Of a DNA stretch of 64,000 nucleotides, positions 8,230-17,803 are shown piece after piece. The notes under the pieces are model-generated. The model did no database searches and had not been told where the DNA came from. It worked only from the letters and a program-made list of their open reading frames with translations. This DNA comes from Bacteroidales bacterium. GTDB lineage: Bacteria; Bacteroidota; Bacteroidia; Bacteroidales; UBA3824. Position 1 is the stretch's first letter. Each line of letters opens with the position of its first letter. Where the stretch lies: contig JAFPYR010000069.1 in the NCBI GenBank assembly GCA_017412115.1, forward strand, positions 62,001-126,000. The letters are read 5' to 3'. A program made the position numbers and the translations under genes.

Positions 8230-9594
8230 TTAATTGAAAAATGCTTTGTGTAAAACGTTCAACGCATTTTCGGAATCTTCACTCTTAATAACGATTGAAA
8301 CATTGAGTTCGGAACTGCCTTGAGCAATTACGTGAATATTGATACCGTTTTCGCCTAAAGCAGAAAATGCTCTTCCCGTCAAACCGGCAGCATTTTTCAT
8401 GCCCTCGCCCACCATCGCCAAAACAGAATAACCCGTTTCTGCAACAGTCTTATTTATAGTACCTTTACGGATTTCAAAATCAAATTCGCTATTAATAGCA
8501 TCAACAGCTTTTTGAGCATCGTCAGCATTGATAACTATGCAAATTGAGATTTCAGAACTTGCCTGCGAAATAATGATGACATTAACATCGTTCAAAGCCG
8601 AAAACAATCTGCCCGCAATGCCGCTGTTACCAACCAAACCTGTGCCGGTAAATGAAAGCATTGCAATATTGTCCATTGTAGAGAAAGCTTTGATAGTCTT
8701 AGAGTTGTCAGTCTCGTTAGTTACCAAAGTACCTTTGTCGTCAGGACGGAAGGTATTGAGAATAACCATCGGGATATTTTTCTCCAAAACCGGCTGAATC
8801 GTAGGAGCATAGATAACTTTAGCACCGAAATTAGAAAGCTCCAACGCCTCTTTGTACGAAACTTTTTCCAAAGGATGTGCATTTTTTACTTTTCTCGGGT
8901 CAGCAGTATAAATGCCGCTTACATCTGTCCAAATTTCAAGAAGCGAAGCATCCAAAGCTGCTGCGTAAAGTGCTGCCGTATAGTCGCTACCACCACGACC
9001 CAAAGTCGTTGCATAACCGTTTTCACTTCTTGAAATGAAACCCGGAGCAACGGTAATTTTATAATTTTTGTTCCAATTATCTTGAATATTTTTGTAAGTA
9101 ACCGAACGATTTATATGCTCTTTGCCATTAACGGTTCTCGTTATAATAATTTGCGACGAATCCAAATAATTAACGCTACCGTTATGAATACTTAAATATC
9201 TGTAAATTATAGCGTTAGACATTTTTTCGCCGAAACTTACTATTATATAATAAGCTCTTTGAGAGAGTTCGTTAAGGAAATAAATAGCCTCCAAAACTTT
9301 CTCAAGACTTGCAATATTATTATGAATTGTCTGTTTCAAATCGCCTTGTTGCTCTTTAGCAATGAGTTCATCAATGAAATCATAATGGCGTTTTTCGATT
9401 TGAGCACAAATTTCTTTATAAGATACATCAGCAGCCGCCGCTTTCTCAGCGGCCTCGGTAAGCATATTGGTTACCTTGCTGAGTGCTGAACACACAACAA
9501 TCTGAGGCTCAGAAGTTTTCTTTAAAACTTCACTTATATTTTTAACTGTTTCAACTGAGGAAACCGATGTTCCTCCGAATTTCAAAACTTTCAT
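8230..9594 (-). CDS. Aspartate kinase without a homoserine dehydrogenase domain
   Basis: The enzyme catalyses the first step of the aspartate family pathway. The kinase domain (about 1-285) starts with KFGGTSV (5-11) and has the conserved GRGGSDYTAAL loop and DVSGIYTADPR. Two ACT domains follow (FTGTGLVGNSGIAGRLF... and VGEGMKNAAGLTGRAF...). The sequence stops at ALNVLHKAFFN, the point where bifunctional ThrA proteins continue into homoserine dehydrogenase. Its ACT region resembles that of ThrA, so it looks like the kinase half alone. It is followed after 15 nt by thrC. Feedback by lysine or threonine cannot be told from sequence. Confidence 0.92.
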   Translation of the reverse strand: MKVLKFGGTSVSSVETVKNISEVLKKTSEPQIVVCSALSKVTNMLTEAAEKAAAADVSYKEICAQIEKRHYDFIDELIAKEQQGDLKQTIHNNIASLEKVLEAIYFLNELSQRAYYIIVSFGEKMSNAIIYRYLSIHNGSVNYLDSSQIIITRTVNGKEHINRSVTYKNIQDNWNKNYKITVAPGFISRSENGYATTLGRGGSDYTAALYAAALDASLLEIWTDVSGIYTADPRKVKNAHPLEKVSYKEALELSNFGAKVIYAPTIQPVLEKNIPMVILNTFRPDDKGTLVTNETDNSKTIKAFSTMDNIAMLSFTGTGLVGNSGIAGRLFSALNDVNVIIISQASSEISICIVINADDAQKAVDAINSEFDFEIRKGTINKTVAETGYSVLAMVGEGMKNAAGLTGRAFSALGENGINIHVIAQGSSELNVSIVIKSEDSENALNVLHKAFFN

Positions 9595-9628
9595 ATTGGG
9601 TCAAAAAATCTTTAAATAATTTCTGTTG

Positions 9629-9636
9629 CAAATATA
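9629..9636 (-). promoter_or_regulatory. -7 box upstream of the aspartokinase-thrC operon
   Basis: Minus-strand TATATTTG matches TAnnTTTG 35 nt before the start codon. No good -33 TTTG is seen at the proper distance. Confidence 0.35.
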
Positions 9637-9680
9637 TGTTAATTTTTTTCAAATCCTAATCCGGCAATGTAATTTTTTTG

Positions 9681-10724
9681 TTAATAATGTCGGGAAGATT
9701 TGCCGTACTTTTCGAGTTTATCCTGAACCATCTTAATCATACGCATTATACGCGGTGCATCTCCGGATTTAAAAGTGTCCCTCAACACATTAGCATAACG
9801 CATAGCGGTTTCAAAATCCTCGATAATATAAAACAAATAAGCAAGATTTTTAACCATTGCCTCTTTCGCTTTTTTCTGGTCTGGTTTGTTTACGTCCATA
9901 TCGGCAGCCACCATCTGAAACCTTTCAATCCATCTTTCAATATTCGGTGAGGTCGAAAGCACGGGGTCAGAAACCGTTATTTTATTCATATCGGCTTTAA
10001 TACCCTGTCTGATAGTCTGCATATCGGCTTTATAAGGACATTTATCTGCCAAAAGATATTGAATAGGAATATATTCGCTACCGTCATAATCGGAAAATCT
10101 CTCAGCAAAAAGTTTCGGAATATCTGCGGCAAGGTCTTTGAGTGCGGAGCCGACAATACTTGTCTGAATAGAAATTTTACTTTGCTCAATATATTCCATA
10201 GCCTCTTCACGGGTCGGAAAATCTATTTTAACATCGTAAACATTAGTAGCCGCCGGAGCTCCGCCGGGACGGTTAAAAGGTGTCCATTCAAAAGTTTCAT
10301 ACTTGCATTTAAAAACACATTTCATGCTGAAAGTATATTTTATGGACGGAAAAAAATGGTTCATAACGTTTAAAACACCGGCAGAATCTATTTTTTCCGT
10401 GCGTTTGTTTTTTAAATCACACGTTACAATCGAAATCGGCGAAACCGAAAATGTTACCGACATAAAAGCCTCAGTCTCGTTGTCGATCTCACTCCAGCCC
10501 TCCGGAAAATCGAGCTCCGTCCTGAAATAATCATCTGCATAACAGTTTTTTACGCCGTTTTGTTGAATTTTGAAACAGTACGTCATATTAGAGGGTTCAA
10601 CAAAATACTTGGGAAAATTTTTCACGTTAATTTTATATGTTTCCCTCGTCAAATCGAACTGTGCAAAAGTTTCAAAAGCCGTAAAACATAAAAAAAATGC
10701 CAGTATAAAACTTATTCTTTTCAT
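9681..10724 (-). CDS. Secreted protein of unknown function
   Basis: I do not recognise the family. The 347-residue protein has a clear signal peptide (cleavage near FETFAQ, residue 22) and no further membrane segment. The first half (about 22-150) is rich in beta strands and contains several cysteines (YCFKI, KNCYADD, VTCDL, KCVFKCKYE). The second half is helical and ends in a TPR-like stretch (NLAYLFYIIEDFETAMRYANV). It is probably periplasmic or outer-membrane associated. It sits alone, between the aspartokinase operon and pckA, with its own -7 box at 10744. Confidence 0.8.
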   Translation of the reverse strand: MKRISFILAFFLCFTAFETFAQFDLTRETYKINVKNFPKYFVEPSNMTYCFKIQQNGVKNCYADDYFRTELDFPEGWSEIDNETEAFMSVTFSVSPISIVTCDLKNKRTEKIDSAGVLNVMNHFFPSIKYTFSMKCVFKCKYETFEWTPFNRPGGAPAATNVYDVKIDFPTREEAMEYIEQSKISIQTSIVGSALKDLAADIPKLFAERFSDYDGSEYIPIQYLLADKCPYKADMQTIRQGIKADMNKITVSDPVLSTSPNIERWIERFQMVAADMDVNKPDQKKAKEAMVKNLAYLFYIIEDFETAMRYANVLRDTFKSGDAPRIMRMIKMVQDKLEKYGKSSRHY

Positions 10725-10743
10725 AGCGTTAAAAAATTTATAG

Positions 10744-10751
10744 CAAAGTTA
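10744..10751 (-). promoter_or_regulatory. -7 box upstream of the unknown secreted protein
   Basis: Minus-strand TAACTTTG, an exact TAnnTTTG match 20 nt before the ATG at 10724. No -33 match was found. Confidence 0.35.
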
Positions 10752-10868
10752 AAAAAATTTGGTTAATTATTACTAATTATATGTATAAAAATTATGCCGA
10801 TAATAGAATATTAATAATTAATTAACGTTAGAGGAGTAAAAACAGCAATTTTTTTTAAGAATAACAAC

Positions 10869-10904
10869 AAAAAAACGGTCGCCCTTTTTATAAAAAGGCG
10901 ACCG
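10869..10904 (-). terminator. Terminator of pckA
   Basis: Stem CGGTCGCC-CTTTTT / AAAAAG-GCGACCG (10876-10904, one bulge), followed on the minus strand by seven T (10875-10869). It lies 36 nt past the pckA stop. Confidence 0.85.
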
Positions 10905-10940
10905 CGAAGTAAACTATGTCTAAATATAATAAAAACTCTA

Positions 10941-12554
10941 CTACAATTTAGGACCAGCAGCTACAAGAGCTTTACCTGCTTCATTAGTAGTATATTTAGC
11001 AAAGTTCTTAATGAAACGACCAGCCAAATCTTTAGCTTTTGTCTCCCATTCAGAAGCGTTTGCGTAAGTATCTCTCGGGTCGAGGATAGCAGGATTTACT
11101 TTCGGCAATGCGGTCGGTACTTCGAAATCGAAGAACGGAATCTTTTTGGTTTCAGCCTTCAAGATTGAGCCGTCGAGGATTGCGTCGATGATACCACGAG
11201 TATCAGGAATAGAAATACGTTTGCCGGTACCATTCCAACCAGTGTTAACTAAGTATGCCTTAGCACCTGATTTCTGCATTTTCTTAACAAGTTCTTCAGC
11301 ATATTTGGTCGGGTGGAGTTCCAAGAATGCTTGACCGAAACAAGCCGAGAAAGTCGGGGTCGGTTCGGTAATACCGCGCTCTGTACCAGCCAATTTAGCG
11401 GTGAAACCTGACAAGAAATAATATTGTGTCTGTTCAGGAGTCAAGATAGAAACCGGAGGCAATACGCCGAATGCGTCAGCAGACAAGAAGATAACGTTCT
11501 TAGCAGCAGGACCTGCGCTCTTGCCGGCAACTTTCTTAACTACGTTTTTAATGTGATCGATCGGGTAAGAAACACGGGTGTTTTCAGTTACGCTCTTATC
11601 AGCGAAATTGATTTTGCCGCTGTTGTCAACAGTAACGTTTTCCAACAAAGCGTTGCGTTTGATAGCACCGTAGATGTCCGGTTCGTTTTCTTTAGAAAGG
11701 TTGATAACCTTAGCGTAGCAACCGCCTTCGAGGTTGAACACGCCTTCGTCGTCCCAACCGTGCTCGTCATCACCGATAAGCAAACGTTTCGGGTCGGTAG
11801 AAAGAGTGGTTTTACCTGTTCCAGAAAGACCGAAGAAAATAGCAGTGTTTTTGCCTTCCATATCGGTGTTAGCAGAGCAGTGCATTGAAGCGATGCCTTT
11901 GAGGGGCAAGTAGTAGTTCTGCATTGAGAACATACCTTTCTTCATTTCACCGCCGTACCATGTGTTGATGATAACTTGTTCACGGCTCTTTGTGTTGAAA
12001 GCAACGCAAGTTTCAGAGTTCAAGCCGAGTTCTTTGAAGTTTTCTACTTTTGCTTTTGAAGCGTTGTAGATAACGAAGTTAGGTTCAAAGTTTTCAAGTT
12101 CCTCTTTGGTAGGTTGGATAAACATGTTAGTAACAAAGTGAGCCTGCCAAGCAACTTCAACGATGAATCTTACAGCAAGTCTTGTAGACTCGTTAGCACC
12201 GCAGAATGCATCAACTACATAAAGATTTTTGTTAGAAAGTTCTTTTTTAGCGATGTCTTTAACTTTTGCCCAAACATCCTCGCTCATAGGATGGTTATCG
12301 TTTTTGTAAGCCTCTGATGTCCACCAAACGTTGTTGTGGCTTTCGTCGTTATCAACGATGTATTTGTCTTTGGGTGAACGTCCGGTGAAAATACCGGTCA
12401 TAACGTTTACAGCATCGAGTTCGGTCTTTTGACCTTTTTCGTAACCCTCAAGAGCGGGGTTAACCTCTGCATTGTAGAGTTCTTCGTAAGAAGGGTTGTG
12501 TGCGATTACAGTAGAACCTGTAATACCGTACTTGGTTAAATCTAATTTACTCAT
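10941..12554 (-). CDS. pckA: Phosphoenolpyruvate carboxykinase (ATP)
   Basis: PckA interconverts oxaloacetate and PEP with ATP/ADP. In fermenting Bacteroidota it often runs in the carboxylating direction on the way to succinate; that is general knowledge rather than visible here. The 537 residues match the family length. Visible motifs are the P-loop [11 protein letters not shown] (about 242-252), the metal-binding [18 protein letters not shown] (about 262-279), the substrate-binding [10 protein letters not shown] (about 53-62) and [13 protein letters not shown] near the C-terminus. The gene is a single unit with its own -7 box and terminator. Confidence 0.97.
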   Translation of the reverse strand: MSKLDLTKYGITGSTVIAHNPSYEELYNAEVNPALEGYEKGQKTELDAVNVMTGIFTGRSPKDKYIVDNDESHNNVWWTSEAYKNDNHPMSEDVWAKVKDIAKKELSNKNLYVVDAFCGANESTRLAVRFIVEVAWQAHFVTNMFIQPTKEELENFEPNFVIYNASKAKVENFKELGLNSETCVAFNTKSREQVIINTWYGGEMKKGMFSMQNYYLPLKGIASMHCSANTDMEGKNTAIFFGLSGTGKTTLSTDPKRLLIGDDEHGWDDEGVFNLEGGCYAKVINLSKENEPDIYGAIKRNALLENVTVDNSGKINFADKSVTENTRVSYPIDHIKNVVKKVAGKSAGPAAKNVIFLSADAFGVLPPVSILTPEQTQYYFLSGFTAKLAGTERGITEPTPTFSACFGQAFLELHPTKYAEELVKKMQKSGAKAYLVNTGWNGTGKRISIPDTRGIIDAILDGSILKAETKKIPFFDFEVPTALPKVNPAILDPRDTYANASEWETKAKDLAGRFIKNFAKYTTNEAGKALVAAGPKL

Positions 12555-12604
12555 TTTATTATATTAAGTTTTATAAATGAATTCTCTGTTCCATTTAACG
12601 ACCG

Positions 12605-12612
12605 CAAATTTA
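12605..12612 (-). promoter_or_regulatory. -7 box upstream of pckA
   Basis: Minus-strand TAAATTTG, an exact TAnnTTTG match 51 nt before the pckA ATG. The -33 element is not clear. The rest of the gap 12613-12754 holds only AT-rich sequence. Confidence 0.4.
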
Positions 12613-12754
12613 CTCTTTTTTTTTCGGAATTGAGATAAGAAAAAATGTTAAATTATTTTAATTTTTTTTGCTGTCCCCGCCGATAATCAAACACCCAAAA
12701 CAACGGTAAAAAATTTTTTTTATCAATAATTTCCAATTTTTTTCAGAATAAAGT

Positions 12755-12788
12755 AAAAAAATGGCTGACGTTATAAAAACGCCAGCCA
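12755..12788 (-). terminator. Terminator of the nfnA-nfnB operon
   Basis: Stem TGGCTGACGTT / AACGCCAGCCA pairs fully on the minus strand with one G-U, followed by seven T (12761-12755). It lies 42 nt past the nfnB stop. Confidence 0.8.
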
Positions 12789-12830
12789 AAAGTTATACTT
12801 TAACGAAAAGCAGCCTATAATTTATAAAAA

Positions 12831-14300
12831 TTATTTCAAACTTTTCAAATACTCATCTGCGCCTTCAGCGGCTTTTCTACCGTCGCCCATTGCGAGAATT
12901 ACGGTTGCACCGCCGCGGACAATGTCGCCACCCGCAAAAATATCAGAAATGTTCGACTGATTATTTTCGGGATTAACGATTATTGTTCTGCGTTTCGGGT
13001 CTACGTCAAGACCTTCGATTGCCGAGGTAATAATCGGATTCGGTGAAACACCTACTGCAACCACAACTACGTCAGTATCAACTAAATATTCGCTGCCTTC
13101 AACAGGAATCGGACTGCGACGACCAGAAGCATCAGGCTCGCCAAGTTCCATTTTCTGAATCTTCGCCTGCTGAACTTGTCCTTTGTCGTTTGCTAAATAT
13201 TCTACGGGATTGTTAAGAGTCAAGAACTCAACGCCTTCCTCTTTTGCGTGGTGAACCTCCTCCAAACGCGCCGGCATTTCATCTTCCGAACGTCTGTAAA
13301 CTATCATCGCACGCTCTGCGCCAAGACGTTTTGCCGTTCTGACAGAGTCCATAGCCGTATTTCCGCCGCCGACAACCATGACATTTTTGCCTTTTATAAC
13401 AGGCGTATCATACTCAGGATCAGCAGCGTGCATAAGATTAACACGGGTTAAATATTCGTTTGAAGAGAAAATTCCGTTTGCATTTTCGCCCGGAATATTC
13501 ATAAAACGCGGCAAACCCGCACCCGCTGCAATAAAGAACGCTTTAAAACCTCTTTCACGCAAGGTTTCCAAAGTTATCGTTCTGCCTATAATCGTGTTAG
13601 TTAGGAACTTAACGCCCATTTTAGCGAGGTTTTCGATTTCCACGTCAACGATTTTTTTCGGAAGACGGAACTCAGGGATTCCGTATTTCAAAACGCCGCC
13701 AATCTCGTGCAAGGCTTCAAAAACGGTAACGTCGTAACCTTTGCGTGCCATGTCAGCCGCCCAAGCCAAAGACGCAGGACCAGAACCGATTGCGGCAACT
13801 TTTATGCCGTTTGGTTTTTCACATTCGGGAATTGACATCTTGCCGCTTTCTCTCTCATAATCAGCCGCAAAACGCTCCAAATATCCGATTGCAACAGCCG
13901 GTTTTTTAAGTTTTTGAGTATAGAAACATTTTGACTCGCACTGTTTTTCTTGCGGACAAACACGACCGCAAACAGCCGGCAAAGTTGAAGTTTCTTTTAT
14001 GACCGCAGCCGCGCCAAGAAAATCTTTCGCTTCGATTTTTTTGATAAATTTCGGTATGTTAACGTTTACGGGGCAGCCCGTAACGCATGTCGGATTTGCG
14101 CAGTCAAGACAGCGGTGAGATTCTTTTACCGCCATTTCTTCGGTTAAACCGAGGTTTACTTCCAAATTGTTTGAACGTCTTTCGACAGCGTCCTGCATCG
14201 GCATTTCAACGCGCTCCAAATTTGTACGGTCTTTTGCGGGGATTGATTTCCTGAGTTCCTCGCGCCAAGCCTCAGCCCTTTCTGCTTTATAATCTGTCAT
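12831..14300 (-). CDS. nfnB: NfnB, large subunit of NADH-dependent ferredoxin:NADP oxidoreductase
   Basis: A 489-residue GltD-like flavoprotein. The N-terminal Fe-S domain carries eight cysteines in two groups (Cys64, 67, 72, 76 in CLDCANPTCVTGC, and Cys111, 115, 121, 125), followed by FAD-binding (AAIGSGPASLAWA) and NADPH-binding (MVVGGGNTAMDSVRTAKR) Rossmann folds and the closing GGDIVRGGATVILAMGDGR motif. The partner NfnA gene lies 31 nt upstream, which favours the electron-bifurcating Nfn complex over a glutamate synthase small subunit, as no gltB is nearby. A frame extension up to 14459 overlaps nfnA and is not used; start ATG 14300. SudA is an older name for the same type. Confidence 0.9.
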   Translation of the reverse strand: MTDYKAERAEAWREELRKSIPAKDRTNLERVEMPMQDAVERRSNNLEVNLGLTEEMAVKESHRCLDCANPTCVTGCPVNVNIPKFIKKIEAKDFLGAAAVIKETSTLPAVCGRVCPQEKQCESKCFYTQKLKKPAVAIGYLERFAADYERESGKMSIPECEKPNGIKVAAIGSGPASLAWAADMARKGYDVTVFEALHEIGGVLKYGIPEFRLPKKIVDVEIENLAKMGVKFLTNTIIGRTITLETLRERGFKAFFIAAGAGLPRFMNIPGENANGIFSSNEYLTRVNLMHAADPEYDTPVIKGKNVMVVGGGNTAMDSVRTAKRLGAERAMIVYRRSEDEMPARLEEVHHAKEEGVEFLTLNNPVEYLANDKGQVQQAKIQKMELGEPDASGRRSPIPVEGSEYLVDTDVVVVAVGVSPNPIITSAIEGLDVDPKRRTIIVNPENNQSNISDIFAGGDIVRGGATVILAMGDGRKAAEGADEYLKSLK

Positions 14301-14331
14301 TTTTTTCTCTGATTGTTTGTTGTTAAAAAAA

Positions 14332-15159
14332 CTAAGCAAGCGCATTTTTGTATGCCTCAAACGCTTCTTTTTCCTGTTCTTTGTACGCGCCCATACGCAT
14401 AAGCATCTCGTTGAAGTCAACTTTGTGAGCGTCAAACTCAGGTCCGTCAACGCAGACAAACCTCGTTTTGCCGTCCACTTTTACACGGCACGCGCCACAC
14501 ATTCCCGTTCCGTCAACCATAATCGTGTTGAGGCTGACAACTGTCGGAATTTCATGCTTTTGCGTTGTGAGCGAACAGAATTTCATCATGATAGCAGGAC
14601 CTATCGCAACGCAAAAATCAACTTTTTCTCTTGCGATGACATCTTCCATGCCGACGGTTACGACGCCTTTTTTGCCGTAACTTCCGTCGTCCGTCATGAT
14701 GATAACCTCGTCGGAATATTTTCTAATCTCGTCTTCCAAAATAATGAGGTCTTTGTTTCTTGCTGCAAGAATCGAAACAACACGGTTTCCTGCCTCCTTA
14801 AACGCTTGAACGATAGGCAACAACGGAGCAACACCTACACCGCCGCCGCACGCCAAAACCGTTCCGGCCTTAAAAATGTGAGTCGGGTGTCCGAGCGGAC
14901 CTACGACATCGTGAATGTAGTCGCCCTCGTTCAAAGCGGCGAGTTTGTAGGTTGAAACGCCGATTCTCTGAACCACGATTGTAATCGTGCCTTTCTCGGT
15001 GTCTGCCTCGGAAATCGTAAGTGGCACTCTTTCGCCTTTTTCGTCAAGACGGATGATGACGAAGTTTCCGGCTTTGCGGGTGCGGGCGATTTCGGGTGCT
15101 TCAACCACGAACTGAACCACGTTTTCCGAAAAAAATCTTTTTTTAACTATCTTATTCAT
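14332..15159 (-). CDS. nfnA: NfnA, small subunit of NADH-dependent ferredoxin:NADP oxidoreductase
   Basis: The 275-residue ferredoxin reductase-like subunit has an FAD-binding barrel (RVPLTIS, 45-51), an NAD-binding domain (LACGGGVGVAPLLPI, 102-116) and a C-terminal [2Fe-2S] site with Asp216, Cys221, Cys224 and Cys236 (VDGTGMCGACRV and RFVCVDGPEFDAH). An Asp-plus-three-Cys ligand set is characteristic of NfnA. With NfnB it would couple NADH, ferredoxin and NADPH, helping balance redox in an anaerobe. It begins 32 nt downstream of the pheT stop, on the same strand, so it may be read through from pheT. Confidence 0.9.
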   Translation of the reverse strand: MNKIVKKRFFSENVVQFVVEAPEIARTRKAGNFVIIRLDEKGERVPLTISEADTEKGTITIVVQRIGVSTYKLAALNEGDYIHDVVGPLGHPTHIFKAGTVLACGGGVGVAPLLPIVQAFKEAGNRVVSILAARNKDLIILEDEIRKYSDEVIIMTDDGSYGKKGVVTVGMEDVIAREKVDFCVAIGPAIMMKFCSLTTQKHEIPTVVSLNTIMVDGTGMCGACRVKVDGKTRFVCVDGPEFDAHKVDFNEMLMRMGAYKEQEKEAFEAYKNALA

Positions 15160-15191
15160 TTTGACTGATTTGTTGATTTTTCTAATTTTTG

Positions 15192-17657
15192 TTATCGTAT
15201 TTGCGCTCCGAGGTTTTTCTCGAAGACAGCACGCAAATTGCTCATAATCTTGTCAATACGCGCATCGGTGAATGTTGCTTCCGGGTCTTGGAATGTAAAC
15301 GAAACGGCATACGATTTTTTGTCTTTTCCGAGTTTCTCGTCATTAACGTAGATGTCAAAAATATTTACGTCTTTGAGATATTGCTTTTCTGTTTTCTTAG
15401 CCAACTGCTTGATTTCCTCAAACTTAACCTTCTTGTCCAAAAGCAGCGCGAAATCGCGTTTTACTTCCGGATATTTTGAAACCGCTTTGTATTTTGTCTC
15501 TTTTGGCAAGAATCTCAAAACGTTTGACCAGTTAAATTCTGCGTAAAAAACGTCTTGGTCAATATCAAATTTCTTTAACAATTTTCTGCTGATTGAGCCG
15601 AACTCCACGAGTTTTTCTTTTCCCATGCAATAAGTCATGCCGTAAGAGAAAATATCGCTCATTTCGGTTTCGCGTTTTTGAAGGTTTTCAGCGTTGTAAC
15701 CGATTCTTTCGAGGACATTATTAACAGTAGTTTTGAGAACGAAGAAGTTAGATTTTATCTCTAATGTTGACCAGTTAACAGGCTGGAAATTACCGCTTAA
15801 CGTTATCATTAAATGATTTTCGTCAGCGTAATCGGCAAGACGACCTTTGTTGTCGCTTTTTTTCAAGCCCAACGACCAAATGTTTCCAAATTCGTAAAGT
15901 TTAATTGAATCATTTTTTTGATTGATGTTGAAAGCAACCGACTCTAACGCACCGAATAACAATGTCATACGCATTGAATTCATCTGTGCTGACAGAGGAT
16001 TTTTCACTAAAACTAAGTTTTCGGGCTTAAAATTCTCCAAACCGTCATAATATGCGCTTTGTGTCAATGAGTTGCACATTGCCTCGCAAAATCCCGTATC
16101 TGACAGATAATCAGAAACTTTGTTAGTAAGTTTTTCTTTGTTAGGTTTAGCCGAATACGACAAAACTGAATGAACTTCCAAAGGTATTTCAACGTTGTCA
16201 TAACCGTAAATTCTGAGAATTTCTTCTGCAACGTCGCAATTTTCTTTTACGTCAACTCTGTAAGTCGGGGCTTTAACAGTCAGATAATCAGAAGTTTCTT
16301 CGGCGATTTCAAAATCCAAAGCCGTCAAAATTTCTTTCACTTTTGACACTTCGATTTTTTTGCCGATGATTCTGTCCAAATAACTGAATTCCAATTTGAT
16401 AACGGCTTTTTCTTGCTTTTTAGGATAAATATCCACGATTTCTGACGAAATTTCACCGCCTGCAACCTCTTTTATTAAAAGTGCAGCACGTTTTAAGATT
16501 TCGACGGTTGTTTCGGGATCAACGCCTCTTTCAAAATGGAAAGCTGCGTCAGTGTGAAGATTGTGTCTTTTTGCTGTTTTTCTGACACTTACGGGTGAAA
16601 AACAAGCACTTTCCAAGAATACGTTTTTAGTTGTGTCTTTGATTCCGGACTTCAAACCGCCGAAAACGCCACCGATACACATCGGCTCTTCGGCGTTGCA
16701 AATCATTAAATCTTCGCTTGAAAGTTTTCTTTCCTGTTCGTCCAAAGTAACAAATGAAGTTCCTTCGTCTAAGGTTTTGACAATCACTTTGTTGCCTTTG
16801 ATTTCATCGGCATCAAAAGAGTGCAACGGCTGACCGTATTCAAAAAGTATGAAGTTTGTAATATCAACAACGTTGTTAATGCTGCGAATACCTACTGATT
16901 CAACTCGTTTTTTGAGCCAATCCGGTGATTCTTTGATGGTTATGCCGGAAATTGTAACGCCGGAATATCTCAAACATCTATCCGTAGAAACAACTTCAAC
17001 GGGGATTTCTAAGTTATGATTATCGACTTTGAAATTTGAAGTATCGGGCAAAACGAGTTTTACTCCGGGAACTGCGCCGGAAGTCTTTAAAAATGCGTAA
17101 ATATCTCTTGCACAGCCGATATGAGATGCACCGTCAATTCTGTTCGGGGTGATTCCGATTTCGTAAACGGTATCGTTTTCAACCTTAAAAATTTCAGCGG
17201 CAGGAGTTCCGACTTTTGTGTCAGAGGGAAGAACGATGATTCCATCGTGTGAGGTTCCGACACCGATTTCGTCTTCGGCGCAAATCATTCCTTCTGAAAC
17301 AACGCCTCTTAATTTAGATTTTTTAATCGTAAAACTTTTGTCGCCATCGTAGAGAACGGTTCCGATAGTTGCGACGATAACTTTCTCTCCTGCTGCAACA
17401 TTAGGAGCGCCGCAAACGATATTTAAAAGGTTTTCCTGACCGACATCAACGGTCGTAACGTGCATGTGATCGCTGTCGGGGTGCGGCACGCAAGTTTTAA
17501 CTTCGCCTACAACAAGGCCTTTAAGACCGCCTTTTATTGATTCAAAATTTTCTGCGGTTTCGACTTCAAGACCCGTGCCGGTTAAAACTTTGGCAACGGT
17601 TTGAGAATCGAGATCACAATTCAGGTAATTTTTCAACCAACTGTATGAGATTTTCAT
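15192..17657 (-). CDS. pheT: Phenylalanine-tRNA ligase beta subunit
   Basis: The 821-residue length and full domain order match bacterial PheT. An N-terminal tRNA-binding fold (about 40-150, with VVGEVKTCVPHPDSDHMHV) is followed by the B3/B4 editing domain, B5, a catalytic-like core and a C-terminal ferredoxin-fold anticodon-binding domain (YPEVKRDFALLLD near the end). It charges tRNA-Phe together with PheS, which is not in the window. The start ATG at 17657 gives the usual MKISYSWLKNYL opening. Confidence 0.97.
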   Translation of the reverse strand: MKISYSWLKNYLNCDLDSQTVAKVLTGTGLEVETAENFESIKGGLKGLVVGEVKTCVPHPDSDHMHVTTVDVGQENLLNIVCGAPNVAAGEKVIVATIGTVLYDGDKSFTIKKSKLRGVVSEGMICAEDEIGVGTSHDGIIVLPSDTKVGTPAAEIFKVENDTVYEIGITPNRIDGASHIGCARDIYAFLKTSGAVPGVKLVLPDTSNFKVDNHNLEIPVEVVSTDRCLRYSGVTISGITIKESPDWLKKRVESVGIRSINNVVDITNFILFEYGQPLHSFDADEIKGNKVIVKTLDEGTSFVTLDEQERKLSSEDLMICNAEEPMCIGGVFGGLKSGIKDTTKNVFLESACFSPVSVRKTAKRHNLHTDAAFHFERGVDPETTVEILKRAALLIKEVAGGEISSEIVDIYPKKQEKAVIKLEFSYLDRIIGKKIEVSKVKEILTALDFEIAEETSDYLTVKAPTYRVDVKENCDVAEEILRIYGYDNVEIPLEVHSVLSYSAKPNKEKLTNKVSDYLSDTGFCEAMCNSLTQSAYYDGLENFKPENLVLVKNPLSAQMNSMRMTLLFGALESVAFNINQKNDSIKLYEFGNIWSLGLKKSDNKGRLADYADENHLMITLSGNFQPVNWSTLEIKSNFFVLKTTVNNVLERIGYNAENLQKRETEMSDIFSYGMTYCMGKEKLVEFGSISRKLLKKFDIDQDVFYAEFNWSNVLRFLPKETKYKAVSKYPEVKRDFALLLDKKVKFEEIKQLAKKTEKQYLKDVNIFDIYVNDEKLGKDKKSYAVSFTFQDPEATFTDARIDKIMSNLRAVFEKNLGAQIR

Positions 17658-17690
17658 TTAATGCAATTTTTAAAATACTTTTTTACTGCG

Positions 17691-17722
17691 CAAATTTAAA
17701 AATTTTTTTTAAAAGCAGCAAA
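17691..17722 (-). promoter_or_regulatory. Promoter of pheT
   Basis: Minus strand TTTG (17722-17719), 20-nt spacer, TAAATTTG (17698-17691): exact consensus, 34 nt before the ATG. Confidence 0.7.
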
Positions 17723-17803
17723 ATAAAAATTATTTTGTAAAAAATTGCAAAAACGGTAAAATTTTTGCTTGTAGGAATTTTGTTTAAAAAAAATTAAAAT
17801 AAA

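Noticed and set aside
12831..15159. Glutamate synthase small subunit (gltD)
   Set aside because: No gltB is adjacent, and the upstream partner has the Asp-Cys3 [2Fe-2S] site of NfnA, so the pair is better read as NfnAB.
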